NCBI GenBank assembly: GCA_009746045.1
Contig: RPFO01000213.1
Location: forward strand, 4,206,679 to 4,270,678
Direction: 5' to 3'
DNA length: 64,000 bases
From: Mesostigma viride
Lineage: Eukaryota; Streptophyta; Mesostigmatophyceae; Mesostigmatales; Mesostigmataceae
The position numbers were made by a program, and so were the translations under genes. A model generated the notes under the pieces. The model did not search any database. It was not told the origin of the DNA and saw only the letters and a program-made list of their open reading frames with translations. This document shows, piece by piece, positions 42,021 to 57,400 of this stretch; within the stretch, counting starts at the first letter, position 1; every line of letters begins with the position of its first letter.

Positions 42021-42023
42021 GTA

Positions 42024-43478
<1,455 letters not shown>

Positions 43479-43604
43479 ATTGAGTTTTTTTTTTCCCTGC
43501 TCTTTTTCTTTTTCTGCTTGTCGCAAGGGGTTTCCATCCCCACCTCATTTTCTTTTTCTTTTTTTCTTTTAACTTAACTTGTTCTTCTTGTCTTTCTTAT
43601 GTTT

Positions 43605-43730
43605 CAAGGCGGAGACAACCATGCAGCGCAGGCCAGGAATCGGGAGAATCCGGACCATGGTAGCTCGAGCCTGCCGTTATATTGTCTGCGTTTTCGAGTC
43701 GTTCAAGATGATGAATATGAATGGAGATGG
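43605..43730 (-). mobile_element. Short retroposon copy S4 (truncated, diverged)
   Basis: Starts CAAGGCGGAGACAACCATGC and follows S2/S3 to about GATGGAGTATG, with about 8% differences by eye and a 4-bp insertion after GACAACC. Confidence 0.7.
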
Positions 43731-43902
43731 AGTATGCCTACTCAGCAATTTTTTTTTTGTATGTCATACTTTGTTCTTCTTCTCATTTCATTGTTATCAT
43801 TTTTTTATTACTTTGTTATTTGGGTTAATTTTTAATTTTTTACTTCTTTCTTGCTTTCCTTTTTTCTCTCCTTCACCACTTCTCTTTGTGCCTTAACTCC
43901 TC

Positions 43903-46197
43903 TTAAGGGGAGGGGACACCCCTAAAGGGCACTTTTCTGGAAACCATACCTATGCATGTGCTAAAAATCCAATGATGATTGGGGACCATTAATATGATTA
44001 AAAAAAAAATTTCCAGCCACTTGGGGGGGGTACTAGCCCCCACAGGGCACCGGTAACGCGCTAAAAATAGAAAAAGACGCTATTCTAGTCACATTTTTCC
44101 TAGGGCAGTGGGCAAACATATTGGGACCAAATCATATATTCCCATATAGTTCCCTGACTTTTGAGAAATGCTACCTAATTTTGAGCACAAAATAATCATG
44201 TTTACACACATTGATGGATTTTCCCGCAAAAAGGGTACTTTTTTAATGAAAAAAAAAATTATCAAATCATAAACACATGGAATAGGGCCAAATCATATAT
44301 TCCCAAATACTAGAGGTTGGGGGACATGCAGCCCCAAATTTTCAGGTCATTCTGACAAGCGCAGCCCTATTTGATGGATATTCCTAGATTGCCACCTGTG
44401 ACGAAGCTAAGGGAGGTTTTAGCTAGTATTTAACCACACTAACACCCCTTTATACATCTAAGCCTCATGAAAACTGGCCAAACCACATACTACCATTCTC
44501 TGCACATATGGTACCTCCTATGTTCAAGGTTTGACGCCATTCTGACAAGAACTGCCCAAGTTACAACCATTCCAAGACGGCCACCCATGTAGACGCTACA
44601 AGGAAATTAGAGTAACCATTTAGCCACACTAGCACCTCCTTCTTCATCAAAGACATCTGCAAACTGACCAAAGCACACATAATCAACTCTTGCACGCTGA
44701 CGGCAACGCATGCTCAATGTGGGGGGTCATTGCGACAAGAACTGCTCAAGTTGATGGGTTTCCTATATGACCACATGACAAGGCGCTAAGGACCACTCAG
44801 TAAGTTAGTAACCCCACAGTGCCACTTAATATGCCATCCAACATGCACCAAAACCATGCAGAGTATGTTTACAAAGTACAAAGGGGTGGCCACGCACCTC
44901 ATATGTCTTCATCATCCCTCCAGCATGGCCAGCCTTGTAAATATGTGCATAGCCTTGACGATGGTAGCCCTAACATGCCTAAGCGGCATTTCCTATGTTT
45001 CTCCCAGGTTAGAGTGTAAGGTTGATGCCAACCAAGCTAATCAACACAACAACACCTCCTAAACTGTCCTCCCCGGCATGGATGACAAACTGGGACTATG
45101 GAGGGCAAGGAACCAAGTAAGAACATGGTATATATAGCTTGCATGCAGTCATGCATGTCAACCATGGTTGGCTCAGCACATTGTAGTCTTGTCACATCAT
45201 CATAACAAAGGAAAGCTCAAACAACCATTGGTGCCAGCTATCTACATGCAGTCACACAAATGCAATATCTCCAACATCATCATCACTATAACACTTCCAT
45301 CCCTGCACGATAAAATGCAAAGAAACCATTGGCGGCCCTTCACCGCATGAGCGCTGTGATGCCGCTGCGGCCTGTGAGGAGAGGGTGCGTCACTCTCAAA
45401 CAACAAGAAGCGTCCATACGCACAACATCCTTGCCAGAACACGTTTTATGAAATGCCTTATACCTTCCCGAAGAGCTATAGGCTGCGACTGAAGCGGCCC
45501 TGATCACGACATCAACGAAAACAATCTAAAGCTGCCAGGTATTCGACAACACAACGGCAAGCGACGGCGAGCTAGCTGGCGGAAACTGCCCAAAAAGAAC
45601 GCAAAAAACCTCGAACGATGAGCTCATAGAAGAAAGCACCGATAGCAGATAACGTTCGCGACAAATCTGTACCTTGCCCTCGTAAATCCCTCGCCCAGGC
45701 GCGCAACAACAGCCGTTCTTCCATGGACAGGTCAGACACGCACTGCGCAGGTCTGAACAATTACTTACCGATAATGGCCGAAAATCTGGCAAAAAGCACC
45801 AGCTCGGTTTAGAATTCGATGCAACCGATATTAATGCCTGCTTCAAGGTCAGAACAGCCCCCAAAACCGCTATTTTACAGCCGCTATCATGAATTCTATT
45901 TCATTCCGCGCGACCAAAAAATTCAGATTACCCCCCATGCCGATGGCATAAAAAAACAACAGCGATATTGTAAACCAGCTGATTTCCGCCAAAAACTAAC
46001 ATCATAAACTCATCTCCTTTTAGATTCGAGTAAAATTTTTGCATTTCGCCTGCCCTAGTGTGGTAGTTTCGCCTGAACGCAGTCGCCATGGCCACTTCCG
46101 CAAGGGGTGCGCGCACCGTGCACGTGAAATTTGTGACCTTCGGCTCCGGCGCGAATTTTTTGGCGCCAAAAAATTCGGGGGTGTCCCGTCCCCTTAA
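43903..46197. mobile_element. piggyBac-like (TTAA-flanked) element, copy 2, 2.3 kb
   Basis: TTAA at 43903-43906 and 46194-46197 and the same terminal repeats as copy 1. It lacks retroposon S3, preserving the empty site near 44860. Only a few single-base differences from copy 1 are visible over 2.3 kb. Confidence 0.85.
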
Positions 46198-46379
46198 TTA
46201 CTCTCACTGTTATGTTTATTCATCGATCATGTCTATTTAATTTTTTTTCACTGCCTACCCCTTTTCACGTACCTTCCACTTTTTCATTGGAGTGAGCTCG
46301 GCATGAGGCTTTAGACTACCCTATTGGATCTAGGAGACCCCTGGCCGGGCACCATTGAATTGAATTGAATTGTAACATA

Positions 46380-46393
46380 ACTCCGTTGGGAGT
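46380..46393 (-). other. LINE-type 3'-end hairpin
   Basis: ACTCCGTTGGGAGT beside the (TTCAA)n tail of copy C. Confidence 0.75.
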
Positions 46394-46797
46394 ATATGTA
46401 GCACATAGCCCTTGAGAGGGGGCATATGGCCTATCATACATCCTAAGCTACTTCCTGCAAGGGTGGGGATGTAAAGGACCCTTGCTCTAGGTGCACCAGG
46501 GCACTTGCATCCCCATGATCTTCAAGCTATGCCCAGCGAAGGGGGAGCCTGTCATGGGGGGGAAGATCAGCATAGCTATACAAAAAGGCTAGGGCATGGC
46601 GTCTCAGCAGAGAGTTACTCCCTGCATGGGCACAACATAGCTAAATAAAGCTAGGCATCATCTGGAGTGTGGCACATCATAGGCACACATGTACATGATT
46701 AAATAAAGCGTGTGGCTTAGCTAGGATAGTGCCTCTAGGAGGCGTACATGTACATGGCCACGGTCTATCTATTCTACACTACTACTGCTGTATTCCC

Positions 46798-48182
46798 CTA
46801 AGCTGGGGCGTCTGGAGTCGTTGGGGCCGCGGGGGTCGCCTGCCAGGGCTTGTGGCCGACGTAGATGGCCGCCCCCTTCCAGTACACCGGCTGCCCCGCC
46901 TTGGTCTGCCGGAGCTGGAGGTAGGTGGGCCATAGCTCCCGTCGCCGTTGTTGCTGCGCCAGGGTCAAGTCGTCGTCAAGGGTGAAGAGAGTCTTCTCGA
47001 GCCGCTTGCGGCGTCGGAGAAAAGAAATCTTGTCCGCCGGGGTCTTAAAGGTGAGAAGGAGCGGGGGCGGCCCTGCCTTACCCCGCGCGCGGGGAAGGCG
47101 GTGGGCGACCAGGTCGATCTCACCAGTAAGGCCCATGCGACTAAGAATTTCTCTCTCAAACGCACGTGCAAGCTTCTCGGAATTCTCACCTTCCTCCATG
47201 TCGAGGTTCTTGACAATGACGTTAAGGCTGCGCTTGGCAAGCTCGGCCTCCTCGCGGAGGTCAAGCGTCTGCCGCTGGAGCTGGGCTGCGACGGCGGAGG
47301 TGGTGGAGGTGGTGTGCTGCTTAAGCATGTCCGCCCAGGTCGTGATGGGAGGAGCATCGCCGGCCAGGCCAGCAGAGGCTGGCTTGGCGGCAATGTCCTT
47401 CACCGCCTGGGCGGTGAGGCCCGCGGTGTTCTGCAGGACCTCGATAGCGATGGCATTATCCTTAAGACGTTGGTCAATGTCGCGGAGCTGGGCGGTGATG
47501 GAGTCGGTGGAGGCGGAGGGGGGGGGGTGGAGGCGAGGAGGGTGGCGGTGGCGGTGGGGATGGTGGGGAGCTCAGCAGCCAGCGTGCGACCCACAGCTGC
47601 CACATCTGCAGCTAGGGGCGTCACGTGCTGTGAGATGGTTTCTTGGAGGTGGAGGAGGAAGGTGGATTCGGTCAAGGGGGAGGGGGTCCAGAGGTCCGTG
47701 ACAGAGCGGTCAAGGATGGAAAAGAGGGCGGCGAGCTGAAGACGGGGGCGAGACCAGCGGGCCAGGTTCTCAGGTCGGTGAGTAAACCGGCCGTCAGGTC
47801 CAGTGCGGAGGCGGTAATGGCTGTGAAGGCGCTGGCACAGGTCGAAAATGGAGGCGTATGACCCATAAAACACGAGCTCCAGTATCTTGATGGGTGGCAT
47901 GTCGAAAAAGCCGGGTCTGGCACCGTCGAAGGTGGAAAATAACCCGTCAACGTCAAAGTCGCGCTCAGACCAGCTTGGTTCGGTTGGGCGGCTGCGTTTT
48001 GGCTCGGGCGAGGCTGAGGGCGAGGCAGGAAGCCCGGGAGGGTGCTGGGCGACAACCAGTGCGCGACTAGGGTCACCACCGCCTTCCGGCCCTGATGGCG
48101 AAGCTGCAGCCGGAGCTGCAGACGTATTTTCATTGCCGAGCGCAGCCGTCAGGCTGCGTTGCGTCGATGGGCGTTTGCTCAT
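46798..48182 (-). CDS. L1-ORF1-like RNA-binding protein (one frameshift)
   Basis: The most complete copy, about 460 codons. The N-terminal third is Pro/Ser-rich, then FYGSYASIFDLCQRL and helical sequence. A G10 run on the plus strand (47518-47527) shifts the frame; the other frame continues with ADMLKQHTTSTTSAVAAQLQ, a coiled-coil-like stretch, an RRM-like region (NVIVKNLDMEEGENSEKLAR) and the C-terminal domain with DDLTLAQQQRRRELWPTYLQ and KGAAIYVG. The family is inferred from these motifs. The homopolymer could be a sequencing error, in which case the protein is intact. No endonuclease or RT domain is encoded. Confidence 0.75.
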
Positions 48183-48345
48183 CGTATATTGCGTAATAGC
48201 GTCGGAAAATTATATCAGCATGTGCGTCGTAGAAAGACGCGTCGATTGTGATATTCACGGCTTAATTCGGTGCTCAAACGTGAAAGTTATGAGCTCCGCC
48301 GTCAGCCATGGCTACCTCGTGGCTCGTGGCTCGTCCGGGCACCAT

Positions 48346-49290
48346 GGGCACCATGGGCGCTCAAAAATCAAACTCCTGACCCATACGTACTCCAACCGAC
48401 ATCGCCTGTGCCTCACCACATCCCAGCAATGACCTTCTCTTTATTCCATTATTATCTTCCATTTTTGGACCATGGTAATTTGGCATTGTAATGGCAGATC
48501 CTGACTACCCTCGCCGAGATCTATCGATTGCGCTACTTCAGTAAACTTGAGATCAGACCCCCCCACCTCCTACTTGCCATTCTTGACCGACTTTGGCTTA
48601 CTTGGCGTAAGAGAATCAATGACGTAAGAGCCATTTTTGCCAGTCTCGTAACAAGACTATCACCTGGTCCGAAAACCGACCTTCGACTACCCGACGATCG
48701 AGGGCAGATTTGGAGTTCCGTTTGAGAGATCTGTCGATTGCACGTCAAATTTAATTTTGGGGTTGATCTACGAGGCCCAGTTTCCTTGTGTAGTCCAGTT
48801 TCTCGCCGATAGCGTCACTTACCCAGACACCGTCCGCATTGTTAATTTTAATTATAATTGTTAATTATTTTAGTTTGCCACATGAAAGTGCTAAACAAAA
48901 CAAGAAATTTGTAAATATTTAATTCCCGAGTGTACTTCCCTTTCATTTTTCCAGCTACCAAACAAACAAAGAAAGTGAAAATAAATATTCATGGACTGCC
49001 AAAAGCGCTTCTTTCGCGATGAAATACAAAGAATTATTGAATCTTTGGCTGACAAACGTGCTCTTACTGGCAGTAACAGCAGTGCTGCCGGCTGGGTTAT
49101 ACCAAATAAACAAAGAGTTATTCAATTACGCAGCCAGTTCAACGGTTGTTCGGTAACCAAACAAACAAACTAATATATAGTTAATTAATTGGACGGGTCG
49201 ACTTCTTCTTCCAACCAATAAAACGTAATTATCTAATTCCGAAGGGCCTTTCGGCTGAACCGAATTGAAAATTAACTAACATACACGGAA
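48346..49290. other. No recognisable gene
   Basis: A+T-rich spacer with short ORFs only (at most 73 codons). Confidence 0.5.
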
Positions 49291-49549
49291 ATTCGCTCGT
49301 GGATCACAAACATGCCCAGCCGACCAGCCTGGGACAACCTTCTACAAGCAATCACCGCCACGACGTCCCCGGCGCCCCAGCCAAGCGGCTTCGTACCTGG
49401 GCCACCGCCACGGCCGAGGTCGTGGGGACAGCTGCGCCGCCCCCACCCCTGCTCCCAGCGCCGCCGCGGCCGCCCGCCCGGCCGCCCTGGCCGGCCCCGC
49501 TGGGCCCCCTGCCCCGCCTAGGTCAGCGGCGGACTACCTAGTCCCCCCG

Positions 49550-51880
49550 TTGGTCGGCCCACTTGGCGACCCGTCTGACTTGCCTCCTTTAACCTCTCGC
49601 GAGGTCACGGAGGCGGTCCAGCGCCTGCGTTATGACGCAGCCACCGGCTCGGACGAGATTCCGGCCGCAGTTGTAAAACTTGCAGCCGAATTCGAGGACA
49701 CCGGTGTTATGCTGCTCTTCCGGGACCTCTGCAACCGCCTTCTGCTGTCGTCGCAACCACCTCCAGCGGCCTGGCAACACAGTTTTCGCACGATGCTGTA
49801 CAAGAACAAGGGGTCCCCTGCCGACCCCGGCAACTACAGAGGGGTGTGCATTCAAAGTGCCCCCCTCAAGCTTCTTATGCGGCTCATCCCGAACCGCCTG
49901 CGCACGGCCCTGGACGGTCACCTCAGCGAGACTCAGCACGGCTTCCGTTCAGGTCGCAACACAGTACAGGCGCTCTTCGCTACTCGCCGCCTGGTGGAGG
50001 AACTGCAACGCCTGCAGCATTGTGAGTCCCCTTTGCACCTTGTGCTGGTGGACTTCATCAAAGCCTTCGATTCGGTTTTCTGGCCTGCGCTTTTGGACAT
50101 CCTCGAGTTGTTACGGATCCCCCGCCCCCTGATTGCTGTCATCCGCAACGTGTATGAAGGGTCCAACACTTCGGTGCGCACTTCTTACGGGACCACGCCC
50201 CCATGCCCTTTACAGAAGGGTGTGTGACAGGCCGGCTGCGTGCTGTCGCCCTACCTGTTCATTATTGTTGTCGAATACTGTTAAGCCCACTCGACTCAGA
50301 TGTATAATTGTGTATGAGTCGCAGATTGCTGAGCAATGGTGGCTCGTTATTGGATTTCAGTATAAGTTTTAAGATGGCCAATAATTACGAAGGCACTTTA
50401 CTAATACCTTCAGACAGTTGCGCAATGCGCATGACCATCATTGCGCATGGGTACTCCGTACTAACTCAGCATGCCACGCTGGACAGCCTGCGCAATGGCA
50501 GCTAGCGAACCACGCGGCTGCTGGTATAAACACTGAACCGCTGAGGCCAGACGGACAATCAGCGCAACCCATGACAGTTGACAGTTCTAGGTACTAGCCA
50601 GTGGAACTGTCAATGTCAATTGTGACTGAACCTAGGACACACTAGTGCGGCCACGCGGTGCCACGATACTACGCCGTGTGTCACCACCCCTTTGCGCCGC
50701 GCGTCACACTTACAGCGCGCCACGCGTCTGGCGTCATCACAACATTATGCCACACGGCATCACCACATTGCGCCACGTGGCAATGTCTGATTGGCCACTA
50801 CTAGTCAAATAAATAACTAGTCCCAAATATAAAATAGAGACTAGTTGACACATTGAGTATTGGGCTCAGCCACAACACTGAGTTTCACATCCCAATAATA
50901 CTCCCACAGGTTCAGTCACCAAATATATATCATAACAAATACATAATGATTCAGGCGCGCAAGCGATTTACCCGCATCGTGGGCAGGGAACCAAGAGTGC
51001 AGGTTGCTAACAAATTCTGGCATGGCGGTGCGGATGTCCACGGAGATTCGGCTGGCAGACATCATCTACGCACACGACACCACCCTCTTCGAGGACACTG
51101 AGCACGTGCAGACATGGCTTGACTGCCTGGCTCTCGAGGCCCGTGCAGTGGGGCTTGAGGTTAGCAAGAAGACAGAGGCCCTGGCGGTTGGGCTCACCAA
51201 CTCACTGCCGCCCCTCTATCTCCTAGACGGCTCTCGAGTCCTGTATCGGGACCGCGTTAAGCTGCTGGGCAGGCTGCTCCCCAGCTGCGAGGTTGATGTG
51301 GACCATCGCATCTCCCTCGCCAGTACTGGGCCCTGTGGCGCAAGCCCCTGAGCAAGATCGAGAAACAGGACCTGTTCAAGGTCCTCGTCCTTCCTGTTCT
51401 CACGTATGGAGCCGAGACGTGGACCCTCACCGCCGACCAGGCCCGCAAGCTGGACGGCGCGGTCACCAGCATGCTCCGTTCCATTTTCAGAGTAGGATAC
51501 GCTGCTCATGTCCGCAATGAGGACCTGTACCAGGGCATGCCCTATATCACCAGCACCATTATAAGCAGCGGCGCCTGCAACTAGTAGGGCACCTAGCTCG
51601 CACCAACCAGGTAGACACCTCACGTGGCCCCCCCGCAGGACTGCGACCAGCCCAGCCTGGCCGGCACCTCCTGACGTGGGCTGGGCCCAGTGATGTTAGA
51701 CGCCGCAAGGCCCGCACCTTCAAGGAACAGCTAGTAGAGGACATGGGGGGCCTAGGCCTCTCTGTGATTTGGAAAAAGATGATGGACAAGGCCAAGTGGG
51801 CCCAGGTCATCGAGGACAACGAGCCCCCCCCAGTGGGGAAGCGCCCGCGTGTGCAATCCCGCGGGAGGCACGCCAGATAG
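49550..51880 (+). pseudogene. LINE-b reverse transcriptase ORF, broken
   Basis: RT fingers and palm in 49550-50227: ATGSDEIPAAVVKLA, GNYRGVCIQSAPLKLLMRLI, ETQHGFRSGRNT, LVLVDFIKAFDSVFW. A TGA at 50225-50227 replaces the Trp of the GVWQGCVLSP motif. After a solo LTR (50279-50937) the catalytic YADD is read as YAHD (His codon 51073-51075), a single G-to-C change against LINE-c. Then KIEKQDLFKVLVLPVLTYGA and the C-terminal KAKWAQVIEDNEPPP. Stop, insertion and active-site change make it non-functional. Confidence 0.85.
50279..50937. mobile_element. Solo LTR, 659 bp
   Basis: Starts TGTTAAGCC and ends CATAACA (TG...CA), flanked by AATAC at 50274-50278 and 50938-50942. It sits within the RT ORF, and the flanks rejoin to the LINE sequence seen in LINE-c. 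A TATAAAAT box at 50828-50835 may be its promoter. It is unrelated by eye to either LTR pair in this window, so a third LTR family exists. Confidence 0.9.
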
Positions 51881-52000
51881 CTCCCCCTAGGGCAGCGTGC
51901 GGCTGCCTAGAAAGATGTTGTAGTTAGAATGCTGTTAGATAGACTGAGATGTAGTATGAAGCCGATGTAGATAGATTAGACCGGTAGGAATGTTTGCACC

Positions 52001-53318
52001 CATCCATCCATCCCGGCATCCATCCATCCATCCATCCATCCATCCATCCATCCATCCATCCATCCATCCATCCATCCATCCATCCATCCATCCATCCATC
52101 CATCCATCCATCCATCCATCCATCCATCCATCCATCCATCCATCCATCCATCCATCCATCCATCCATCCATCCATCCATCCATCCATCCATCCATCCATC
52201 CATCCATCCATCCATCCATCCATCCATCCATCCATCCATCCATCCATCCATCCATCCATCCATCCATCCATCCATCCATCCATCCATCCATCCATCCATC
52301 CATCCATCCATCCATCCATCCATCCATCCATCCATCCATCCATCCATCCATCCATCCATCCATCCATCCATCCATCCATCCATCCATCCATCCATCCATC
52401 CATCCATCCATCCATCCATCCATCCATCCATCCATCCATCCATCCATCCATCCATCCATCCATCCATCCATCCATCCATCCATCCATCCATCCATCCATC
52501 CATCCATCCATCCATCCATCCATCCATCCATCCATCCATCCATCCATCCATCCATCCATCCATCCATCCATCCATCCATCCATCCATCCATCCATCCATC
52601 CATCCATCCATCCATCCATCCATCCATCCATCCATCCATCCATCCATCCATCCATCCATCCATCCATCCATCCATCCATCCATCCATCCATCCATCCATC
52701 CATCCATCCATCCATCCATCCATCCATCCATCCATCCATCCATCCATCCATCCATCCATCCATCCATCCATCCATCCATCCATCCATCCATCCATCCATC
52801 CATCCATCCATCCATCCATCCATCCATCCATCCATCCATCCATCCATCCATCCATCCATCCATCCATCCATCCATCCATCCATCCATCCATCCATCCATC
52901 CATCCATCCATCCATCCATCCATCCATCCATCCATCCATCCATCCATCCATCCATCCATCCATCCATCCATCCATCCATCCATCCATCCATCCATCCATC
53001 CATCCATCCATCCATCCATCCATCCATCCATCCATCCATCCATCCATCCATCCATCCATCCATCCATCCATCCATCCATCCATCCATCCATCCATCCATC
53101 CATCCATCCATCCATCCATCCATCCATCCATCCATCCATCCATCCATCCATCCATCCATCCATCCATCCATCCATCCATCCATCCATCCATCCATCCATC
53201 CATCCATCCATCCATCCATCCATCCATCCATCCATCCATCCATCCATCCATCCATCCATCCATCCATCCATCCATCCATCCATCCATCCATCCATCCATC
53301 CATCCATCCATCCATCCA
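52001..53318. repeat. (CATC)n array 1, 1.3 kb
   Basis: About 329 CATC units with one early interruption (CCCGGCATC at 52012-52020). It begins inside the LINE-b 3'UTR. Open in all frames as IHPS or DGWM repeats, which are not genes. Confidence 0.97.
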
Positions 53319-54410
53319 TTTGCTGAGCTTCGCTCATTTTATATATGACGCGTGGACGGGCTCAAAGGGGACCGACCTGCCGTAGGTAGCGTAAGACTAG
53401 CGCTTGTCACGAGGGTACTGCACCGGCCGGCCCTTTTTGTGCCTAGGCTGAGTGTGGGTCCGGAGTGCAGGCCTAGGTAGCTTCTAACGTACGTCACTAG
53501 ACCTTGTTACCTGCGCCAGCCGCCAGGCGTGGCGCAACTGTGATTGGCAGTCAGTACACCTTGTACCTGCGCCAGCCGGCAGGCCTGCGTGGCGCAACGT
53601 GAATGATAGTCAGTACTTAGAGTGGTGTAGGGGACGTAGGGAGGCCTCTTTTCAGATGCGGGGCTGGAGCGAATCTTGGTGGGAGGAGCGCGCTCTTCAT
53701 CATTGCCCAGTTTTTCAGCAAAGAATGTTCGCCTGGCGGGGCTGAAATTCTTGCTGTTTTATCGCCTTGTTTTTATCCTGTATGATGCATTATAGGAAAA
53801 GCGATAAAGAGTTCGGTTCAGCCAGGGGGGCATATCTATGCCATAAAAAATTTCCTACAACAACACAAGCCCTGGTCAGGGCCTTGGCTAAGCAGTTTCC
53901 AAGCCAAGGCCTTGGTAGGGTAGAGGGCCTATCGCCACAAAGGTTTCAATGCCGGGAAATCCCAGCCTCGGGGGTGGGGCTGGTGATGGGTCCTGGGCTT
54001 GTGAGAGACGGTCCGGGGGCGTAAGGCCTAATGAGCAGCCGCTGGAAACCGCCCCCCTAACGGGGGAACGACATGGGTGCCGCCCTGCGTCCGCCGGGAA
54101 ACCGTAGCGGCCACACGGGGGCGGCAGTACAGCCGTGGCAGCGTGCAGGAGGGGGGCCATGGGCGGAAAGAAAATCGGCACCAAGGTTGGCGACAGCCTT
54201 GGTGGCCAAGAAGGAGGTGTGGGGGCAACACCTTGTGTTCGAGTATGCTGGGCCCCCAGCATGGTGCTACAATAACCAACTTGATAATGATGTGCACTGA
54301 GTTTGAAGGTGTGGTATAGGCTGTCCGTATAAAGCCTAGCACACAAAAATGTAAAATAAATGTTTCTCTTGGTGGGAAGGAACTCCAATGGACCAAAAAC
54401 AAGAAATGTA
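53319..54410 (-). mobile_element. Helitron-like element copy 1, 1092 bp
   Basis: On the minus strand it starts TACATTTCTTGTTTTTGG and ends TGAGCGAAGCTCAGCAAA, with a 5-bp stem, 3-nt loop hairpin (TGAGC-GAA-GCTCA) five bases before the end. It lies exactly between A and T of the CATC/GATG array with no terminal inverted repeat and no visible target duplication. Compared with copy 3 it lacks about 470 internal bp. It contains no helicase or other ORF. Ends are not the canonical TC...CTRR. Confidence 0.55.
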
Positions 54411-57400
54411 TCCATCCATCCATCCATCCATCCATCCATCCATCCATCCATCCATCCATCCATCCATCCATCCATCCATCCATCCATCCATCCATCCATC
54501 CATCCATCCATCCATCCATCCATCCATCCATCCATCCATCCATCCATCCATCCATCCATCCATCCATCCATCCATCCATCCATCCATCCATCCATCCATC
54601 CATCCATCCATCCATCCATCCATCCATCCATCCATCCATCCATCCATCCATCCATCCATCCATCCATCCATCCATCCATCCATCCATCCATCCATCCATC
54701 CATCCATCCATCCATCCATCCATCCATCCATCCATCCATCCATCCATCCATCCATCCATCCATCCATCCATCCATCCATCCATCCATCCATCCATCCATC
54801 CATCCATCCATCCATCCATCCATCCATCCATCCATCCATCCATCCATCCATCCATCCATCCATCCATCCATCCATCCATCCATCCATCCATCCATCCATC
54901 CATCCATCCATCCATCCATCCATCCATCCATCCATCCATCCATCCATCCATCCATCCATCCATCCATCCATCCATCCATCCATCCATCCATCCATCCATC
55001 CATCCATCCATCCATCCATCCATCCATCCATCCATCCATCCATCCATCCATCCATCCATCCATCCATCCATCCATCCATCCATCCATCCATCCATCCATC
55101 CATCCATCCATCCATCCATCCATCCATCCATCCATCCATCCATCCATCCATCCATCCATCCATCCATCCATCCATCCATCCATCCATCCATCCATCCATC
55201 CATCCATCCATCCATCCATCCATCCATCCATCCATCCATCCATCCATCCATCCATCCATCCATCCATCCATCCATCCATCCATCCATCCATCCATCCATC
55301 CATCCATCCATCCATCCATCCATCCATCCATCCATCCATCCATCCATCCATCCATCCATCCATCCATCCATCCATCCATCCATCCATCCATCCATCCATC
55401 CATCCATCCATCCATCCATCCATCCATCCATCCATCCATCCATCCATCCATCCATCCATCCATCCATCCATCCATCCATCCATCCATCCATCCATCCATC
55501 CATCCATCCATCCATCCATCCATCCATCCATCCATCCATCCATCCATCCATCCATCCATCCATCCATCCATCCATCCATCCATCCATCCATCCATCCATC
55601 CATCCATCCATCCATCCATCCATCCATCCATCCATCCATCCATCCATCCATCCATCCATCCATCCATCCATCCATCCATCCATCCATCCATCCATCCATC
55701 CATCCATCCATCCATCCATCCATCCATCCATCCATCCATCCATCCATCCATCCATCCATCCATCCATCCATCCATCCATCCATCCATCCATCCATCCATC
55801 CATCCATCCATCCATCCATCCATCCATCCATCCATCCATCCATCCATCCATCCATCCATCCATCCATCCATCCATCCATCCATCCATCCATCCATCCATC
55901 CATCCATCCATCCATCCATCCATCCATCCATCCATCCATCCATCCATCCATCCATCCATCCATCCATCCATCCATCCATCCATCCATCCATCCATCCATC
56001 CATCCATCCATCCATCCATCCATCCATCCATCCATCCATCCATCCATCCATCCATCCATCCATCCATCCATCCATCCATCCATCCATCCATCCATCCATC
56101 CATCCATCCATCCATCCATCCATCCATCCATCCATCCATCCATCCATCCATCCATCCATCCATCCATCCATCCATCCATCCATCCATCCATCCATCCATC
56201 CATCCATCCATCCATCCATCCATCCATCCATCCATCCATCCATCCATCCATCCATCCATCCATCCATCCATCCATCCATCCATCCATCCATCCATCCATC
56301 CATCCATCCATCCATCCATCCATCCATCCATCCATCCATCCATCCATCCATCCATCCATCCATCCATCCATCCATCCATCCATCCATCCATCCATCCATC
56401 CATCCATCCATCCATCCATCCATCCATCCATCCATCCATCCATCCATCCATCCATCCATCCATCCATCCATCCATCCATCCATCCATCCATCCATCCATC
56501 CATCCATCCATCCATCCATCCATCCATCCATCCATCCATCCATCCATCCATCCATCCATCCATCCATCCATCCATCCATCCATCCATCCATCCATCCATC
56601 CATCCATCCATCCATCCATCCATCCATCCATCCATCCATCCATCCATCCATCCATCCATCCATCCATCCATCCATCCATCCATCCATCCATCCATCCATC
56701 CATCCATCCATCCATCCATCCATCCATCCATCCATCCATCCATCCATCCATCCATCCATCCATCCATCCATCCATCCATCCATCCATCCATCCATCCATC
56801 CATCCATCCATCCATCCATCCATCCATCCATCCATCCATCCATCCATCCATCCATCCATCCATCCATCCATCCATCCATCCATCCATCCATCCATCCATC
56901 CATCCATCCATCCATCCATCCATCCATCCATCCATCCATCCATCCATCCATCCATCCATCCATCCATCCATCCATCCATCCATCCATCCATCCATCCATC
57001 CATCCATCCATCCATCCATCCATCCATCCATCCATCCATCCATCCATCCATCCATCCATCCATCCATCCATCCATCCATCCATCCATCCATCCATCCATC
57101 CATCCATCCATCCATCCATCCATCCATCCATCCATCCATCCATCCATCCATCCATCCATCCATCCATCCATCCATCCATCCATCCATCCATCCATCCATC
57201 CATCCATCCATCCATCCATCCATCCATCCATCCATCCATCCATCCATCCATCCATCCATCCATCCATCCATCCATCCATCCATCCATCCATCCATCCATC
57301 CATCCATCCATCCATCCATCCATCCATCCATCCATCCATCCATCCATCCATCCATCCATCCATCCATCCATCCATCCATCCATCCATCCATCCATCCATC

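Larger units (their letters stand above)
46356..48334 (-). mobile_element. ORF1-only retroposon, copy C (apparently full length, 1979 bp)
   Basis: Flanked by the 11-bp target duplication CCGGGCACCAT (46345-46355, 48335-48345). On the minus strand: about 150 bp of 5'UTR, one ORF from ATG 48182 to 46798, about 400 bp of 3'UTR, hairpin (46380-46393), (TTCAA)n. No RT or endonuclease is present. Copies A and B are 5'-truncated versions of the same layout, so lack of ORF2 is a family property and not a deletion in one copy. Confidence 0.85.
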
